A DNA stretch of 46,239 nt from Paenibacillus sp. JCM 18996 (GTDB lineage: Bacteria > Bacillota > Bacilli > Paenibacillales > NBRC-103111): contig BBFE01000031.1 of assembly GCA_001313085.1 (NCBI GenBank), positions 1 to 46,239 of the forward strand. The letters are read 5' to 3'. The notes beneath the pieces are model-generated. The model was not told where the DNA came from and did no database searches. It was given only the letters and a program-made list of their open reading frames with translations. Positions 1 through 10,026 of this stretch are shown piece by piece; the first letter of the stretch is position 1, and each line of letters opens with the position of its first letter. The position numbers were made by a program, and so were the translations under genes.

Positions 1-190
1 ACTTTGGCAGCGGGGTTTTTTGGCGGTCGAGAAACCCTGGGCGGAGGCAGGTATAACGGATGTAGAGTTCACGTTCCGCCTTTCAAACTGTGTTCATTCC
101 GCTAAATATAATAAGAGAACACAGTTTGAACAGCGGACGGAATCCGTTATAGCCTGTTGGAGCCCTGATTGTTTCTCGCCTCAAGCACAA
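1..190. other. left edge without a recognised gene
   Basis: The first 50 bases may be the tail of a gene outside the window, but no protein family can be recognised in any frame. The rest is taken up by a large inverted repeat (52-151) and a terminator (191-223), so I see no complete gene here. Confidence 0.4.
52..151. repeat. large two-tier inverted repeat
   Basis: The arms TTCAAACTGTGTTC (82-95) and GAACACAGTTTGAA (117-130) are perfect 14-base complements around a 21-base loop. A second outer pair, TATAACGGA (52-60) and TCCGTTATA (143-151), is also perfect, and CCGC/GCGG (76-79, 132-135) lies between. The whole 100-base unit could fold into a long hairpin. It resembles a miniature inverted-repeat element or a dispersed intergenic repeat. 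No flanking target duplication is obvious and no second copy is seen in this window. Confidence 0.7.
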
Positions 191-223
191 ATCCCGCGTA
201 CAACCGTACGCGGGATTTTTTTA
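191..223 (+). terminator. rho-independent terminator
   Basis: Eleven-base perfect stem ATCCCGCGTAC / GTACGCGGGAT with an AACC loop, followed by a run of seven T on the plus strand. It ends a plus-strand transcript from outside the window. The stem also lies immediately after the stop of the minus-strand membrane protein gene, with A runs in place for the opposite direction, so it may work for both. Confidence 0.85.
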
Positions 224-1906
224 TTTCTTCGATGCCATAGGAGTACCGGCAGAGCACACCTGCGTGCCTGAGCGGACGAGCGTCTTCGCATCGGCGCAGG
301 TCAGGCCTTCCTTCACTTCCTTATACGCGATGCCCATTTCTTCAAAACGTACGCGGTTGGACCAGGTGTAAGAGAAGTCGGTGGCCACCGGTTGTTTCGC
401 ATTTTGCAGGGTGGCCAGCTGCTGCTTGAGCTCCTGGCTCCAGGCGTGCTGGCTGTTGACATACGATCGGGCCACAAGCCCGACATTGACGGCAAGTATC
501 GCGACAAGCGCCCAGGAGACGCCTTTTACCCATTTCATTTTATCGACGCCTAACCCGACAAATGCGCACAGGAGCGGAACCGCCCAGAGCTGCGGGACAT
601 ACCGCGCCCACCAGGCCGCCGGATTAATGAGTACCGACACAAGCAGTACGGCGAGCACTCCGGCCAGAATGAGCGCCCTGGTGAGATTGATCCTCATAAG
701 GAGCAGGAGGACCAGCACCGTCACCAGCAGGGCCCCGCCAAACAGGGGACCGAATCCGGCGATCGCCACATCGGGCTCCGAGAAAGGACGAAGCTCTTTG
801 CTTGACACCGTGAACGGGATCTTGGGCTCCGGACCTGCATTGGTCGTCGAATTGTAATCGGTCGGAGAAAGGTTGGAGATCACCATGCTCTGGACACGAT
901 TCATGGCGAAAAAAGCTTTTGGGCGTGAAGGATTCCACGACGTCTCTGGAGCCTTGTCCCGCTAAAGGGTAAAAAGGATGGCCGTGGCGGATTACATTCG
1001 TGGTGTAGGGATTGAACCCCAGAATAAACACACCAGCTATTGCGCTGGCCAGACCAAGCACCATTATGCGCTTCATCAGCTTGAACTTTTCTGCCATGTA
1101 CAGCGAAATGAGAAGTCCGATGCACAGCACGCCGGCATAACCGACAGCCGTAAATTTATTGTTCACGGTCAGGATCAGGGCCGCGCAGAATACGGTGATC
1201 GTCCACTTGTCCGACAATTTGAACACTAAATAACCCAAGGCCAGCATGTACAAAAGCAGCGATGCCAGCTGACCGTCCACATAAAAGCCGAAGCTTTGGT
1301 AGATGGAGACGGGGTTTAAAGCGAGCAGAAGAGCAACCGCAAACGCGCGTGCCTTTTTTTCGCTTCGTTCATATAAAGCAGCGCGGCGAGCGATATGAAG
1401 AAGGATCCGCCGATAAGAAGCAGGTTGAACATTTTGCTCAGCTCGATATGGCCTGTAAGCGTATAGAGCGACGCCGCGCAAATTTCCGCCATTTTAGCGT
1501 AATGGTTGATCCAGATGTCCTGCCCGGTTCCAAGCTTCAGAGGGGCGTCGTACACTGGATTCCAACCGTTTTTTTTGAGATGGATGATCGCTTCCTGGTG
1601 GTAGGTTTGCCCGTCATAGGACAAGTCGTAGAACTGGCCGCTGATCCACAGGAAAAGGAAGAACATAGCGGCGAAGCCGATCCATACCGCGGCAAGCGCC
1701 TTAATCTTGTGATCCGGGAAATAGGTCCGTCCGGCGAACCACGTAAACAGCATAGTCACAAGCAGAGCAATCGGCAGATGAAAAGGCGTGATATGAACTC
1801 CCGCAAGGAACAGCAGCGATGAGACGACAAAGATGGAAGCTATAAATATCAGTGCCGTCATTCCTAGCAAAAGGCTGGTTTGTCTCAGATTGATTCGGTT
1901 ATTCAC
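221..1906 (-). CDS. multi-pass membrane protein, probable GT-C type glycosyltransferase
   Basis: About 560 residues in three frames, with breaks at the T run 1354-1360 and the A run 909-914. The N-terminus begins with two hydrophobic helices. A first extracytoplasmic loop follows with the acidic motif LSYDGQTYHQEA (about residues 93-104). Roughly eight more helices come next, then a soluble C-terminal tail of about 100 residues. An Asp-bearing first loop followed by many helices is the plan of GT-C enzymes such as the GT39/ArnT/RgtA-like group, which use polyprenyl-phosphate sugars outside the membrane. It is the last gene of the operon that starts with the UbiA gene, 18 bases after the DUF212 gene. 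No close named homologue is recognised, so the enzyme class is an inference from topology and context. The stop is followed directly by a hairpin. Confidence 0.7.
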
Positions 1907-1923
1907 TTCACTCTCTCCTTCAT

Positions 1924-2368
1924 TTAAAATAACGTGATGAACAGTGATCCTACCCAGGCGATGAGCGTACCTACTGCCAGACCGCCCAGCACCTCCGCTC
2001 TCGTATGTCCTTGTTTTTTTTCGCGGAGTATAACGGCTTCGCCGGATTCCATCCTGCGGTTCAGGCTGTTGATGTGCTTGGCTGATTCCCCAACCGCACG
2101 CCGGACTCCCGTAGCGTCGATGATCACTATGAAAGTGAATGCCGCGCCAAGCCCGAATAACGCAGTGTCAAAACCCTGGGTAAATCCGATGAGCATCGTG
2201 ATGGAAGAAATAACCGAGGTGTGTGTGCTTGGAAACCCACCGTTGCCGATATGGTTTTTTTTCGCTTCACTGCCGTAGCGGATGGAGTTGAACATAAATT
2301 TAAGGGCGCCGGAGAGGAACCAGGCCAAAAAAGGGAATGATAGCATAAATAAAGCTGTGTAATTGCAT
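1924..2368 (-). CDS. divergent PAP2 family protein (DUF212, YuiD-like)
   Basis: About 147 residues. The start at 2368 (MQLHSFIYAIIP) is set by a GGAGGAG site eight bases upstream. The frame breaks at the A run 2327-2332, which is one base too long. Typical DUF212 signatures are visible: GGFPSTHTS near residue 50, then D-A-TGVRRAVG, and GHTRAEVLGG near the C-terminus, with four hydrophobic segments. The family is related to PAP2 acid phosphatases; B. subtilis YuiD is a member, and its biochemical role is not established. In this operon a membrane phosphatase would fit the step that removes the 5-phosphate from polyprenyl-phosphoribose-5-phosphate made by the UbiA enzyme. That assignment is an inference from gene order. 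Confidence 0.85.
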
Positions 2369-2404
2369 GATTCTCCTCCATTACTGAAATACGGTGACGC
2401 GAAT

Positions 2405-2757
2405 TTACGATTTTGAAATAAACAATACTCCCGCCATAATTAAGCCGACCCCGACCATTTTTTTTGGCGCCGTTACCGCTTCTTGAAACAGGAACCAGCC
2501 GCGGCCATGACCAGGATATAACTGAGGCTGACCATCGGATAAGCAGTGCTGAGCGCCATTCTTTTGAGAGTCATCAACCAGAAAAGAGAGCTCAGCCCGT
2601 AGGAGAACAATCCTGCGAGCACAGGCCAGGAGCTGAAGGTCCGGAGCAGCGGCCCTGCATTAGCGAGGATCGGCTTCGGAGCTTCCATGCCCCATTTCAT
2701 CAGGATCTGGCCTAACGTTCCCAGTAGGATGGATGCCGCCAGCAAAAGGAACTTCAT
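2405..2757 (-). CDS. small EamA/DMT-type transporter, ArnE-like flippase subunit
   Basis: About 117 residues with four predicted transmembrane helices: MKFLLLAASILLGTLGQILMK at the start, a second at AGLFSYGLSSLFWLM, a third at SYILVMAAA and a fourth at MVGVGLIMAGVLFI. This is the size and layout of small multidrug resistance/ArnE-type proteins. The frame breaks near 2490-2500 where one G or C seems to be missing (read as A-A-G-W-F-L-F-Q-E). The long A run in PKKMVG is in frame. ArnE-type proteins flip undecaprenyl-phosphate-linked aminosugars. Here it sits 31 bases after the UbiA gene, so translocation of a lipid-linked pentose is the likely job, by inference. Confidence 0.75.
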
Positions 2758-2788
2758 TACTTCTCCTCCTTCCCCGCAGTTGTAGTGG

Positions 2789-3718
2789 TTAACCGAAGTA
2801 GAATAAAATCAGGACGACACACAAAGCGTAGAGCATGACGGTCGCAAGAATATGCTTGTCTTCAAGCAGCACCTTTTCGGGCTTGCCGCCGCGGTCCTCC
2901 ATATGGATCAGGTACAAATACCGGAACACCCCGTAGATGACAAATACGAGAGTCCACATCAATTGAATGGAATGCCCCGAAGTAAAGGTGAACAGCGCGT
3001 AAGAAATGATCGTGGCAGTGGTGACGATGCTGTTCAGTTGGTTCAGCATTTCCATAGAGTAAAAAATCAAGCACCTTGCGGTGAGAGCCTTTGTTGTTTT
3101 GGAGCAGATACAGCTCGTGCCTTCTTTTGCTTACCGCCAGGAACAAAGCCAGCAGCATCGTACAAATCAGGAACCAGGGCGTAAACGGAACGTTTATGAC
3201 AAGGCCGCCGCCTACCGCACGAAGGACAAACCCGGCCGCTACGATTAAAATGTCAAAAAATGACGACATGCTTCAATTTGATCGAGTAAGCTACATTCAT
3301 AGAGAAGTAAACGGCCAGTACCAGCGCGAACAACGGGTTAAACGCAAACGCCGTGGCCAGACACCCGGTGAGGATGACGCCCCCGGCCGCCAAAGCGAGA
3401 TGAGTTGAGTGCGCCTGATGCGAGCGGGCGGTGTTTCTTCTCCGGATGCTCGCGGTCGGCCTCCCTGTCCATATAATCGTTAAGGACATACACACAGCTG
3501 GACACCAGACAGAACAGCAAGAAGCCGATCACGGATTTCCATAGCATATCCATATTGGATACCTTGATCGAGAAAATGAGCGCGGCGAAAACGAGCAGGT
3601 TTTTGGTCCACTGCTTCGGCCGCATCAGCGCAAAGAAAGATACAAGTGCATAGGCTGCGCCGGCTGCCCCGCTGAGTTCTCTCTCTTTTACGGGGATTTC
3701 GGTGTTGCGTAAATTCAT
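2789..3718 (-). CDS. UbiA-family polyprenyl-phosphate phosphoribosyltransferase (DPPR synthase-like)
   Basis: About 308 residues, an integral membrane prenyltransferase-fold enzyme. The N-terminal motif RPKQWTKN is followed by NDYMDREADREHPEKK and RPLASG, the Asp-rich signature seen in decaprenyl-phosphate phosphoribosyltransferases such as mycobacterial Rv3806c. Those enzymes transfer phosphoribose from PRPP to a polyprenyl phosphate. A second region, SKRRHELY, fits the second Asp/Arg-rich motif. Breaks lie near 3400, at the A run about 3257-3262 and at the A run 3061-3066; the last needs one T fewer to read LDFYSMEML. It is the first gene of a four-gene minus-strand operon. The natural product may be a polyprenyl-phospho-ribose, because no DprE1/DprE2 epimerase genes are present. 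Confidence 0.85.
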
Positions 3719-4166
3719 TGGTTTACCATCCTTTCAAATAGTATGCAGCTCTCCAGTTATTCATTATATAGAACGAATCGTTCGCTATAAAGTCACAACA
3801 TTATGAGGATTTGGCGGGATTTGGGAGAAAAAAACGTTGGAAATTGTTCTGTAAATGGAACAAATCCCAAATTTTTTTTAGAGTTTTCAAAACTCCTTTC
3901 ATTGACCTATACTTAAATCGGGATTGTGTTGATAGAACAATCTGAAAGGTTCGCAAGGGCCGAGTAATCGGTTGGGTGCCGGAATGGGCCCGGGAGCACA
4001 GACGGTTGGCTGCAGTGTACATAAGGCCTTGTTTGTTCGATATATTGAACACATGGATGTGCCATATGGACAAGCAAGAGCTAGTCAGAGAGACAGAGAG
4101 AACAACCGACGGATTGGGAGATTTGCTGTAACGGAGTGAAATTCATATGTGGAGGAGGAATCATTG
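3719..4166. other. divergent intergenic region between two polysaccharide operons
   Basis: About 450 bases separate the first codons of the UbiA operon (minus) and the HEAT/GT2 operon (plus). No gene is recognised. The region is AT-rich near 3840-3900 and contains the palindrome at 3771-3783. Both operons must be transcribed from here, so shared control is possible. Confidence 0.6.
3765..3789. promoter_or_regulatory. palindromic operator candidate GAACGA-A-TCGTTC
   Basis: GAACGA (3771-3776) and TCGTTC (3778-3783) are perfect arms around one base, extended by TATA-rich flanks on both sides. It lies about 50 bases upstream of the UbiA start codon, where a repressor site would overlap the promoter. 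The binding protein is unknown; a TetR-type dimer would suit a palindrome of this size. Confidence 0.4.
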
Positions 4167-5355
4167 GTGGCCGACCATGTAAAAGAAACGGCGGATATCC
4201 TGTATGTGCTGGCGGTGATGATTGTGGCCGCAATTGCCTTACTGGCTGCGCTGCGCATGAGAAAAGCCCGGAACGAGCGGCGGACGGAGGAAGTGCTGAC
4301 CAGGCATAAAGATTATTTTGCTTATCTCGCTGCCCATCTGGACGATAACGACGATCTTGGGGTGCCGTACGGAACCCTCTCTTCCTTGGAGAAAAAAAAG
4401 TCATACAGGAGAAGCTGTTTCAGTGGATTGAGGATATAAGGGGCACAGGCCGGGCGAAGCTGGCCGATGTGTGCAGACAGCTTGGATTTGCCCAAAAGGA
4501 CATCGAGCGGCTTACCCACTTACCGTGGAGCGAGAATTGCCGCGGCTTACCGTCTGGGTGTGATGAGGACGGAGGAAACCGTGCCGGAGCTGTTAAAGCT
4601 ACTGGATAAGGAGAAATTCGGTTCGTCCCTGTTTGTGATTGCCAGATCGGTGGCCAAAAGCGCCGCTGTCATTCCCCATCTTAAAGAAATGGTCAACATT
4701 CTGGCCAAGCACCGTAAAAAAACAACTATGAGCTGATTGTCGATATTCTCGGAGAATCCTGGATGGATCTTTCTCCGCTGTATATAGATTTACTGAACGA
4801 GCAGGATCCTTACCTGCAGAAAATCGCCCTGACCGGCATGAAAGGACGCACCGAACCCGAGGTGTTGGACCGCTTGATCCGGTTATCGGATTCAGAGGAC
4901 AAGGACCTGAGGCTGAAGGCGGTGCAGGCATGTATCCGTCAGGACAGCTCCGCGGCTGTGCCGCATATTCCAATATGGCTGAGGCATGAAGATTGGGAGA
5001 TACGCGCTGAAGCTGTGGAAGCGGCGGGCGCGTCGGGAAATCCCTTTTTTTACAGAGCTTCTGAAGTCGTGTTTGGAGGACTAACGGGATCGTTCGCTTT
5101 AATGCGGCCCAAAGTCTGCTGCAGCTGGAGGAAGCGGGCTTTAAGGCACTGTGCGAAGTGGCTGCCGCGGAGAATCCTTTGCCGTCATCGGATATGGCGC
5201 TTGAAATGATCCATGAACAAATGAAGCGGGATCAGCTGATGAGCGACAATCTTGACAATGCTCTCCAATATAATATGCAGCTGCATATTTATAAACAGTT
5301 TTTTTTCCGGGAGGAAACTCCGCTTTTAACTGAAGTCGATAGGCTAAGCTCTTAG
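4167..5355 (+). CDS. membrane-anchored HEAT-repeat protein
   Basis: About 395 residues in several frames. GTG at 4167 is chosen as start because GGAGGAGG (4151-4158) lies eight bases before it. Residues 8-30 form one membrane helix (ILYVLAVMIVAAIALLAAL). The rest is alpha-helical with HEAT-type repeats, such as RIAAAYRLGVMRTEETVPEL, LDRLIRLSDSEDKDLRLKAV and WEIRAEAVEAAG. Breaks lie at A run 4388-4395, near 4510-4530, A run about 4717-4723 and T run 5045-5051. HEAT repeats are protein-binding scaffolds. The stop lies 13 bases before the glycosyltransferase start, so this is probably an accessory or regulatory subunit of that synthase. No specific family name is recognised. Confidence 0.75.
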
Positions 5356-5368
5356 AAAGGAGGACAAG

Positions 5369-6836
5369 ATGAAGGATTTTCTGTTATATTACGCGCTTTT
5401 TTTTGCGATGTGCTCGGTGTTTGCCGTGTATATCATCTACACTGTAATATTGCTGCTGTCCCACAGGCAGGTCTGGTCGATGCTGAACAGCTTCCTGTTC
5501 TCGAAGTTCCGGGAAATGTCGGGCTCTGAGCATGTGCCGCCGGTTTCGATTCTGGTGCCTTCTTATAATGAGGAGCTGACGATTCTGGAAAGCGTGCGTT
5601 CTCTGCTGACGCTGCAGTATCCGAATTATGAGGTCATTGTCGTAAACGACGGCTCGAAGGACGGCACTTTGCAAAAGCTGATCGACGAATATGATTTATC
5701 TTCAATTTCGCATTATTCCGTTAAGGATACGTTGAAGGCGAAACCGGTCAAAGCGGTGTATGTCAATCCGGCATATCCCAAGCTGATCGTCGTCGACAAG
5801 GACAACGGCGGTAAAGAGGACGCATTGAATGTCGGTATAAACCTGTCCCGCCATCCTCTGGTATGTACGATTGACGCTGATTCGCTGCTGGAGAAGGACG
5901 CGCTGCTGAGGCTGGCCCGCTCGTATATGGAAAGCCCGGACGAGACGATTGCGATCGGCGGCAATGTGCGCGTCGCCAACGGCTGTTTGGTTGAAGGCGG
6001 GATCGTGAAGCAAGTGAATTTGCCGAAAAAAAGATTCTTCCCTTGTTCCAAAGCATTGAATATTTGAGATCGTTTCTCGGCGGCCGGATCGGCTGGAGCG
6101 CGGTGAACGGCTTGGTCATCGTATCCGGGGCGTTCGGATTGTTCCGTAAAGATTATTTGCTGAAGGTCGGCGGGTATGGAGGCGGATTTCCGGGAGAGGA
6201 CATGAATGTCATTCTCAAGCTTCATCAATATATGCTTGAGCGCAATGAGCCTTACCGCATTCTGTTCTGCCCGGATGCGATCTGCTGGACACAGGCGCCG
6301 GATTCGCTGGAGATTCTTGCCAGCCAGCGCAGACGTTGGAGCCGGGGGAACCTGAAGAACATCTTGTTGTTCCGCCATATGCTTTTTTTATTCCCAAGTA
6401 CAAGGCGCTGGGATTCCTGTCGCTGCCGTACACGATATTTTTTTTCGAAACGCTGGCCCCCTATTTGAAGCTGACCGGGTATATCGCCCTTTTGGGGTAT
6501 TTTCTGATGGATATGAGCAATCTGGACATTATCCTTATGTTTATCGGCATCAATATGCTTCTTGGCATCCTGTTCAGCAGCGGAGCGCTCATTATTGAAG
6601 AGATGGCTTTCAACCGGTTCCCGAAAGGCTCACATCTGGCCAAGCTGATGCTTTATTCGGTCCTGATGTCCTTCGGGTATGACCAATTGAACAACTGGTG
6701 GAAATTTCTCGGGCATGTGGACTACATCCGCAATAAAGAAACATGGGGCGTTATGGAACGCAAAAGCTGGAATGAGGACGTTCCCGTTCAAGCGGCGGGC
6801 CTTAAGCCGCAGGCCATGACAAATCAAGCAGGATAG
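5369..6836 (+). CDS. processive family 2 glycosyltransferase, exopolysaccharide synthase
   Basis: About 488 residues, preceded by a strong AAAGGAGGA site. It begins with one membrane helix. A GT2 catalytic domain follows with PSYNEE (about residue 64), VNDGSKDGT (about 92), DAD (about 168, the DxD motif), GED (acid/base region) and QRRRW, the Q-x-x-R-W motif of processive synthases such as hyaluronan, PNAG and cellulose synthases. Two or three C-terminal helices form the export part. Breaks are at A run 6026-6032 and T run 6383-6389. It acts at the inner membrane on a nucleotide sugar. The polymer cannot be told from the sequence. The neighbouring GGDEF-REC and glycoside hydrolase genes fit a secreted biofilm polysaccharide. 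Confidence 0.9.
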
Positions 6837-6850
6837 GGGAGTAATGGATA

Positions 6851-7655
6851 ATGATTATGCAGATCGATTCGAAGGTAAATAAAACTGGCGCACTTTTTTT
6901 TCATACGATTGAGAACATCCGGAACATCGGCAGTGCGGACTCTTATGGTTTGATCCTGTCACAATGCGGCCTCCAGTCGGAGGATCTGCAGGATCTGGAA
7001 ACCTTGGCCGGATTGGAAGACCCTTCGTTGAAAGCCCATTACCTGTATGACCGGGATTCCGGCATGCTGGGCATTTTGCTGGAAGGAAAGAAGCTGAGCG
7101 AAACCCATCGGCTGGCATTGTTCTATAAGGTCTAATGGACAATAACGCATGGCTCAACAGCTCAATGGTCATCACCAGCGACGACGGATCCGCAGAGTGG
7201 AGCCAGGAGAGCTTCGCGGATATGATGGGCAAGCTGTCGCCCTCGGAGGCCAGGGAAATCGTCATCTACCATCAAGCGATGGATGAAGTGAAGCCCGCTA
7301 CGATCCTGATCATCGACGACGACCCCGATTCGGGAGAAATCCTCAATATGCGCCTGCAGATGAGAGGGTATGAAGTGCACACCGCGGTTGACGGCGAAGA
7401 AGGACTCAGGCTTGCGGAGTCGCTGGAACCCGATGTGGTGATTACGGAGCTGTCGCTGCCGGTCTATGACGGCTTTCATATCATTCGCAGCATCCGCAAG
7501 AACGAGGAATTAAACAGCAAGGTTATGGTGCTGACGGATCACCGCCTGGAGGAAGACGTAAGTATTTGCCTCGATTTGGGCGCCGCCGATTATGTGAAAA
7601 AAAGCCTTATTCTCCTGTAGAGCTCGAGGCTAGAATAAGAAGATTAATAAATTAA
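6851..7655 (+). CDS. degenerate GGDEF-like domain fused to a response-regulator receiver
   Basis: About 268 residues. The first 130 resemble a diguanylate cyclase fold that has lost its signature: GALFFHTIENIRNIGSADSYG matches the FKxINDxxG strand-helix, and YDRDSGMLGILLEG stands where GGDEF should be. The second half is a receiver domain: ILIIDDDPDSGE (acidic pocket), VVITELSLPVYDGF (the position of the phosphorylatable Asp reads E), VLTDH and a C-terminal KPYSPVELEARIRRLI after repair of the A run near 7597-7603. A TAA/ATG overlap at 7133-7137 splits the frame; one added T would join it. Without a GGDEF motif and without the phospho-Asp, it is more likely a ligand-sensing or docking partner of the synthase than an enzyme. 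Confidence 0.7.
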
Positions 7656-7683
7656 AAGCCTCCGGCTTAGAAGGTGAGATGGT

Positions 7684-9912
7684 ATGAGATCCAAGGGAAA
7701 AAAAATTCATTGAGTTGGATGACGATCGGGCTGTCCGTTCTTGTAATCAGCGCTCTCACCTGGTATTATTGGCCGCCTAAAAAAAGGTGGAAAGCATGCA
7801 GCTCGATTCCGGCACGCTTATTAAATTCCGTTCTCAAGCGGAAAATGTCGAAGTATATGAAAATCAACAGTGGAAGCCTTTTTTCGTAAAGGGCGTCAAT
7901 TTGGGCGCAGCTCTTCCCGGACATGATCCGGGGGAGCTGCCTATCGACAAAAAAGACATATTTGAAATGGTTCTCCCAGATCCAGGACATGGGGGCCAAT
8001 ACGATTCGTGTGTATACTATCCTGAAGCCTGAATTTTATGAGGCTTTGGTTGAATATAACCGCAAGCATGAAAGCAAGCCTTTGTATTTTATCCAGGGAA
8101 TATGGTCGCCTGAAGAGGCGTTTAATAAAGAGAAAGACGCGCTGACCCCTGATGTGCGCCAAGATTTCAAGGATGAAATCGGCCATGCTGTACAGGCGGT
8201 GTACGGCACGGGGACGGTTCCCGCAAAGTTCGGTAAAGCGAGCGGCAAATATACCGCGAATGCCGGACCTTATCTGGCCGGCTGGATAGTCGGTACCGAG
8301 TGGGATCCGCTCTTGGTGAAGAACACAAACGACAGGCATAAAGGGATGCAGCCTTATAAAGGCGAGTATGTCCAGTCCAAGCCTGAGGCAGAGCCATTTG
8401 AGATTATGCTGGCCGAGATGCTGGACACATTGGCCGGATTGGAAACGAAACAGGGGTGGCAGCACCCATGGGCTTTTGCCGATTGGGTAACGACGGATCC
8501 CCTTTCCCATCCGGGCGAGCCGCTCATCCAGGAGGACCTCGTCAGCGTGGACCCGATGCATCTGACGGCCAAAGAAGGAAGTGCAGGCCTTTACGCCTCC
8601 TATCACGTTTACCCGTATTACCCGGACTTCTTCCGGAAGGACGCTTCGCTGCAGACGGTCAAAAAATCAAAAGGGAGAAGCGGATTCTTACCTGGCGTAT
8701 TTACAGCAGTTGAAGCAGCACCATAAAGGAATGCCGATCATGATCACGGAATATGGAGTGCCTTCTTCTCTAGGGATGGCCCATAAAGGGACATTGAACA
8801 GAGACCAAGGGGGTCACGACGAGAAAGAGCAGGGTAAGATCGACGCCGACCTGTATAACCACATCGCGGGTCAGCATTATGCCGGCGCTATCCTGTTTAC
8901 CTGGCAGGATGAGTGGTTCAAGAAGACATGGAATACCATGTTCTTTGAGCAGCCCGCGGAGCGCAGAAAGTACTGGCTCAATGTACTGACGAATGAGAAA
9001 ATGTTCGGCGTATTGGCTCTCGATCCAAGCAAAGCGGATTTGATCCATATTGACGGCGATTTGAACGACTGGAATTCGTTGACAAAGAAAGACAAGACGA
9101 AGCTGGATGTGAATGTGCCGGGCATAAAATCGATGCAGGTTGCGCATGACGAAGCCTATGTCTACCTGGCAGTGGAACTGTCCGATAATTTCGATCCGGC
9201 CAAACAGCGGATTCAGCTGGGCGTAGACACGATGAAGGGCGGCAACAAGCATTCCCAGGAGCTTGGCAGCCATAAGCTCGATGAAGGCTTGGAGTCGCTG
9301 ATCACGTTCGGCAAGGACGAGGAGACTCAGGTTACGGTCGCTTCCAACTATGATCCGCACCTTCGGCTGTACGGACGGAAGTATGGCATGATTCCCGTAC
9401 AGGATCAGGAATTGAAGGATGATTCCGGCTTGTTCCGCCCTTGGAAGCTGGCTGTCGACCTTGAGCAGAAGCAGCCGGACTCCAAAATGTACGGGCCGTT
9501 TGAGGACGTCCAAGTCGGACAGCTTCGCAGAGGAACGGCGGGACCAGGGGATTCCATGACCATGTGGCAGTCCAAAGGGAATGTCATCGAGATGCGGATT
9601 CCCTGGATGCTGCTGGGATTCACCGATCCCAGCTCGCTCACGGCCCTGAGCTATAAGACGGGAGAAGACGGACGTCCCGCCAGCGAGCAAGTGGAGGGAA
9701 TTCGGTTCGTGCCTTGGATCGAAGACGTCGCGACTCATGAAATCAAAGGATTGGGAGAACCGGGTTCCACCTTTGCAGTGTCCAAGCTGCCGGTTTACAA
9801 ATGGGCGCCTTGGAATGAGGTGCGCTACACGGAGCGTCTGAAGAATAGCTATTATATTCTGAAGCAAAATTGGACGGCTGCAGAGAATTCTTCCGTGAGC
9901 CAGTCAAATTGA
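7684..9912 (+). CDS. membrane-anchored glycoside hydrolase-like protein with CBM9/DOMON-like tail
   Basis: About 740 residues. A short basic start (MRSKGKKNSL) is followed by one membrane helix, so the protein is anchored and faces outside. Residues about 60-440 form a TIM-barrel like GH2/GH5 catalytic domains: VKGVNLGAALPGH, MGANTIRVYTIL, GWIVGTEWDP and MITEYGVPSS. The Glu residues of GTEW and TEYG are the best catalytic pair. The C-terminal third starts with HIDGDLNDW, typical of CBM9/DOMON-like sugar-binding beta-sandwiches. Breaks are at A runs about 7779-7785, 7950-7955 and near 8661-8668. As last gene of the operon it probably trims, releases or binds the polymer made by the GT2 enzyme. 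The exact GH family is uncertain. Confidence 0.75.
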
Positions 9913-9961
9913 TGCGCTGACCGGTGCAGGGCCGCGTGTGAGATACGCTTGAAAGGTTTAC

Positions 9962-9997
9962 AAAGGGGCTGTTCCTTAACAAGGAACAGCCCCTTTT
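9962..9997. terminator. bidirectional terminator
   Basis: Perfect 16-base stem AAAGGGGCTGTTCCTT / AAGGAACAGCCCCTTT with an AAC loop, T-rich on the right and A-rich on the left. It separates the plus-strand exopolysaccharide operon from the convergent sinR gene and can end both. Confidence 0.9.
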
Positions 9998-10026
9998 GCA
10001 ATAAGATATGCGATGCTCTGCGTTAC

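Noticed and set aside
3801..4073. A 90-codon minus-strand gene in the divergent promoter region
   Set aside because: It lacks a ribosome binding site and a family match, and covers the promoter region of two operons.
8770..9867. A long minus-strand open frame opposite the hydrolase gene
   Set aside because: It is the mirror of a well supported plus-strand gene with recognisable domains, and its own translation resembles no family.
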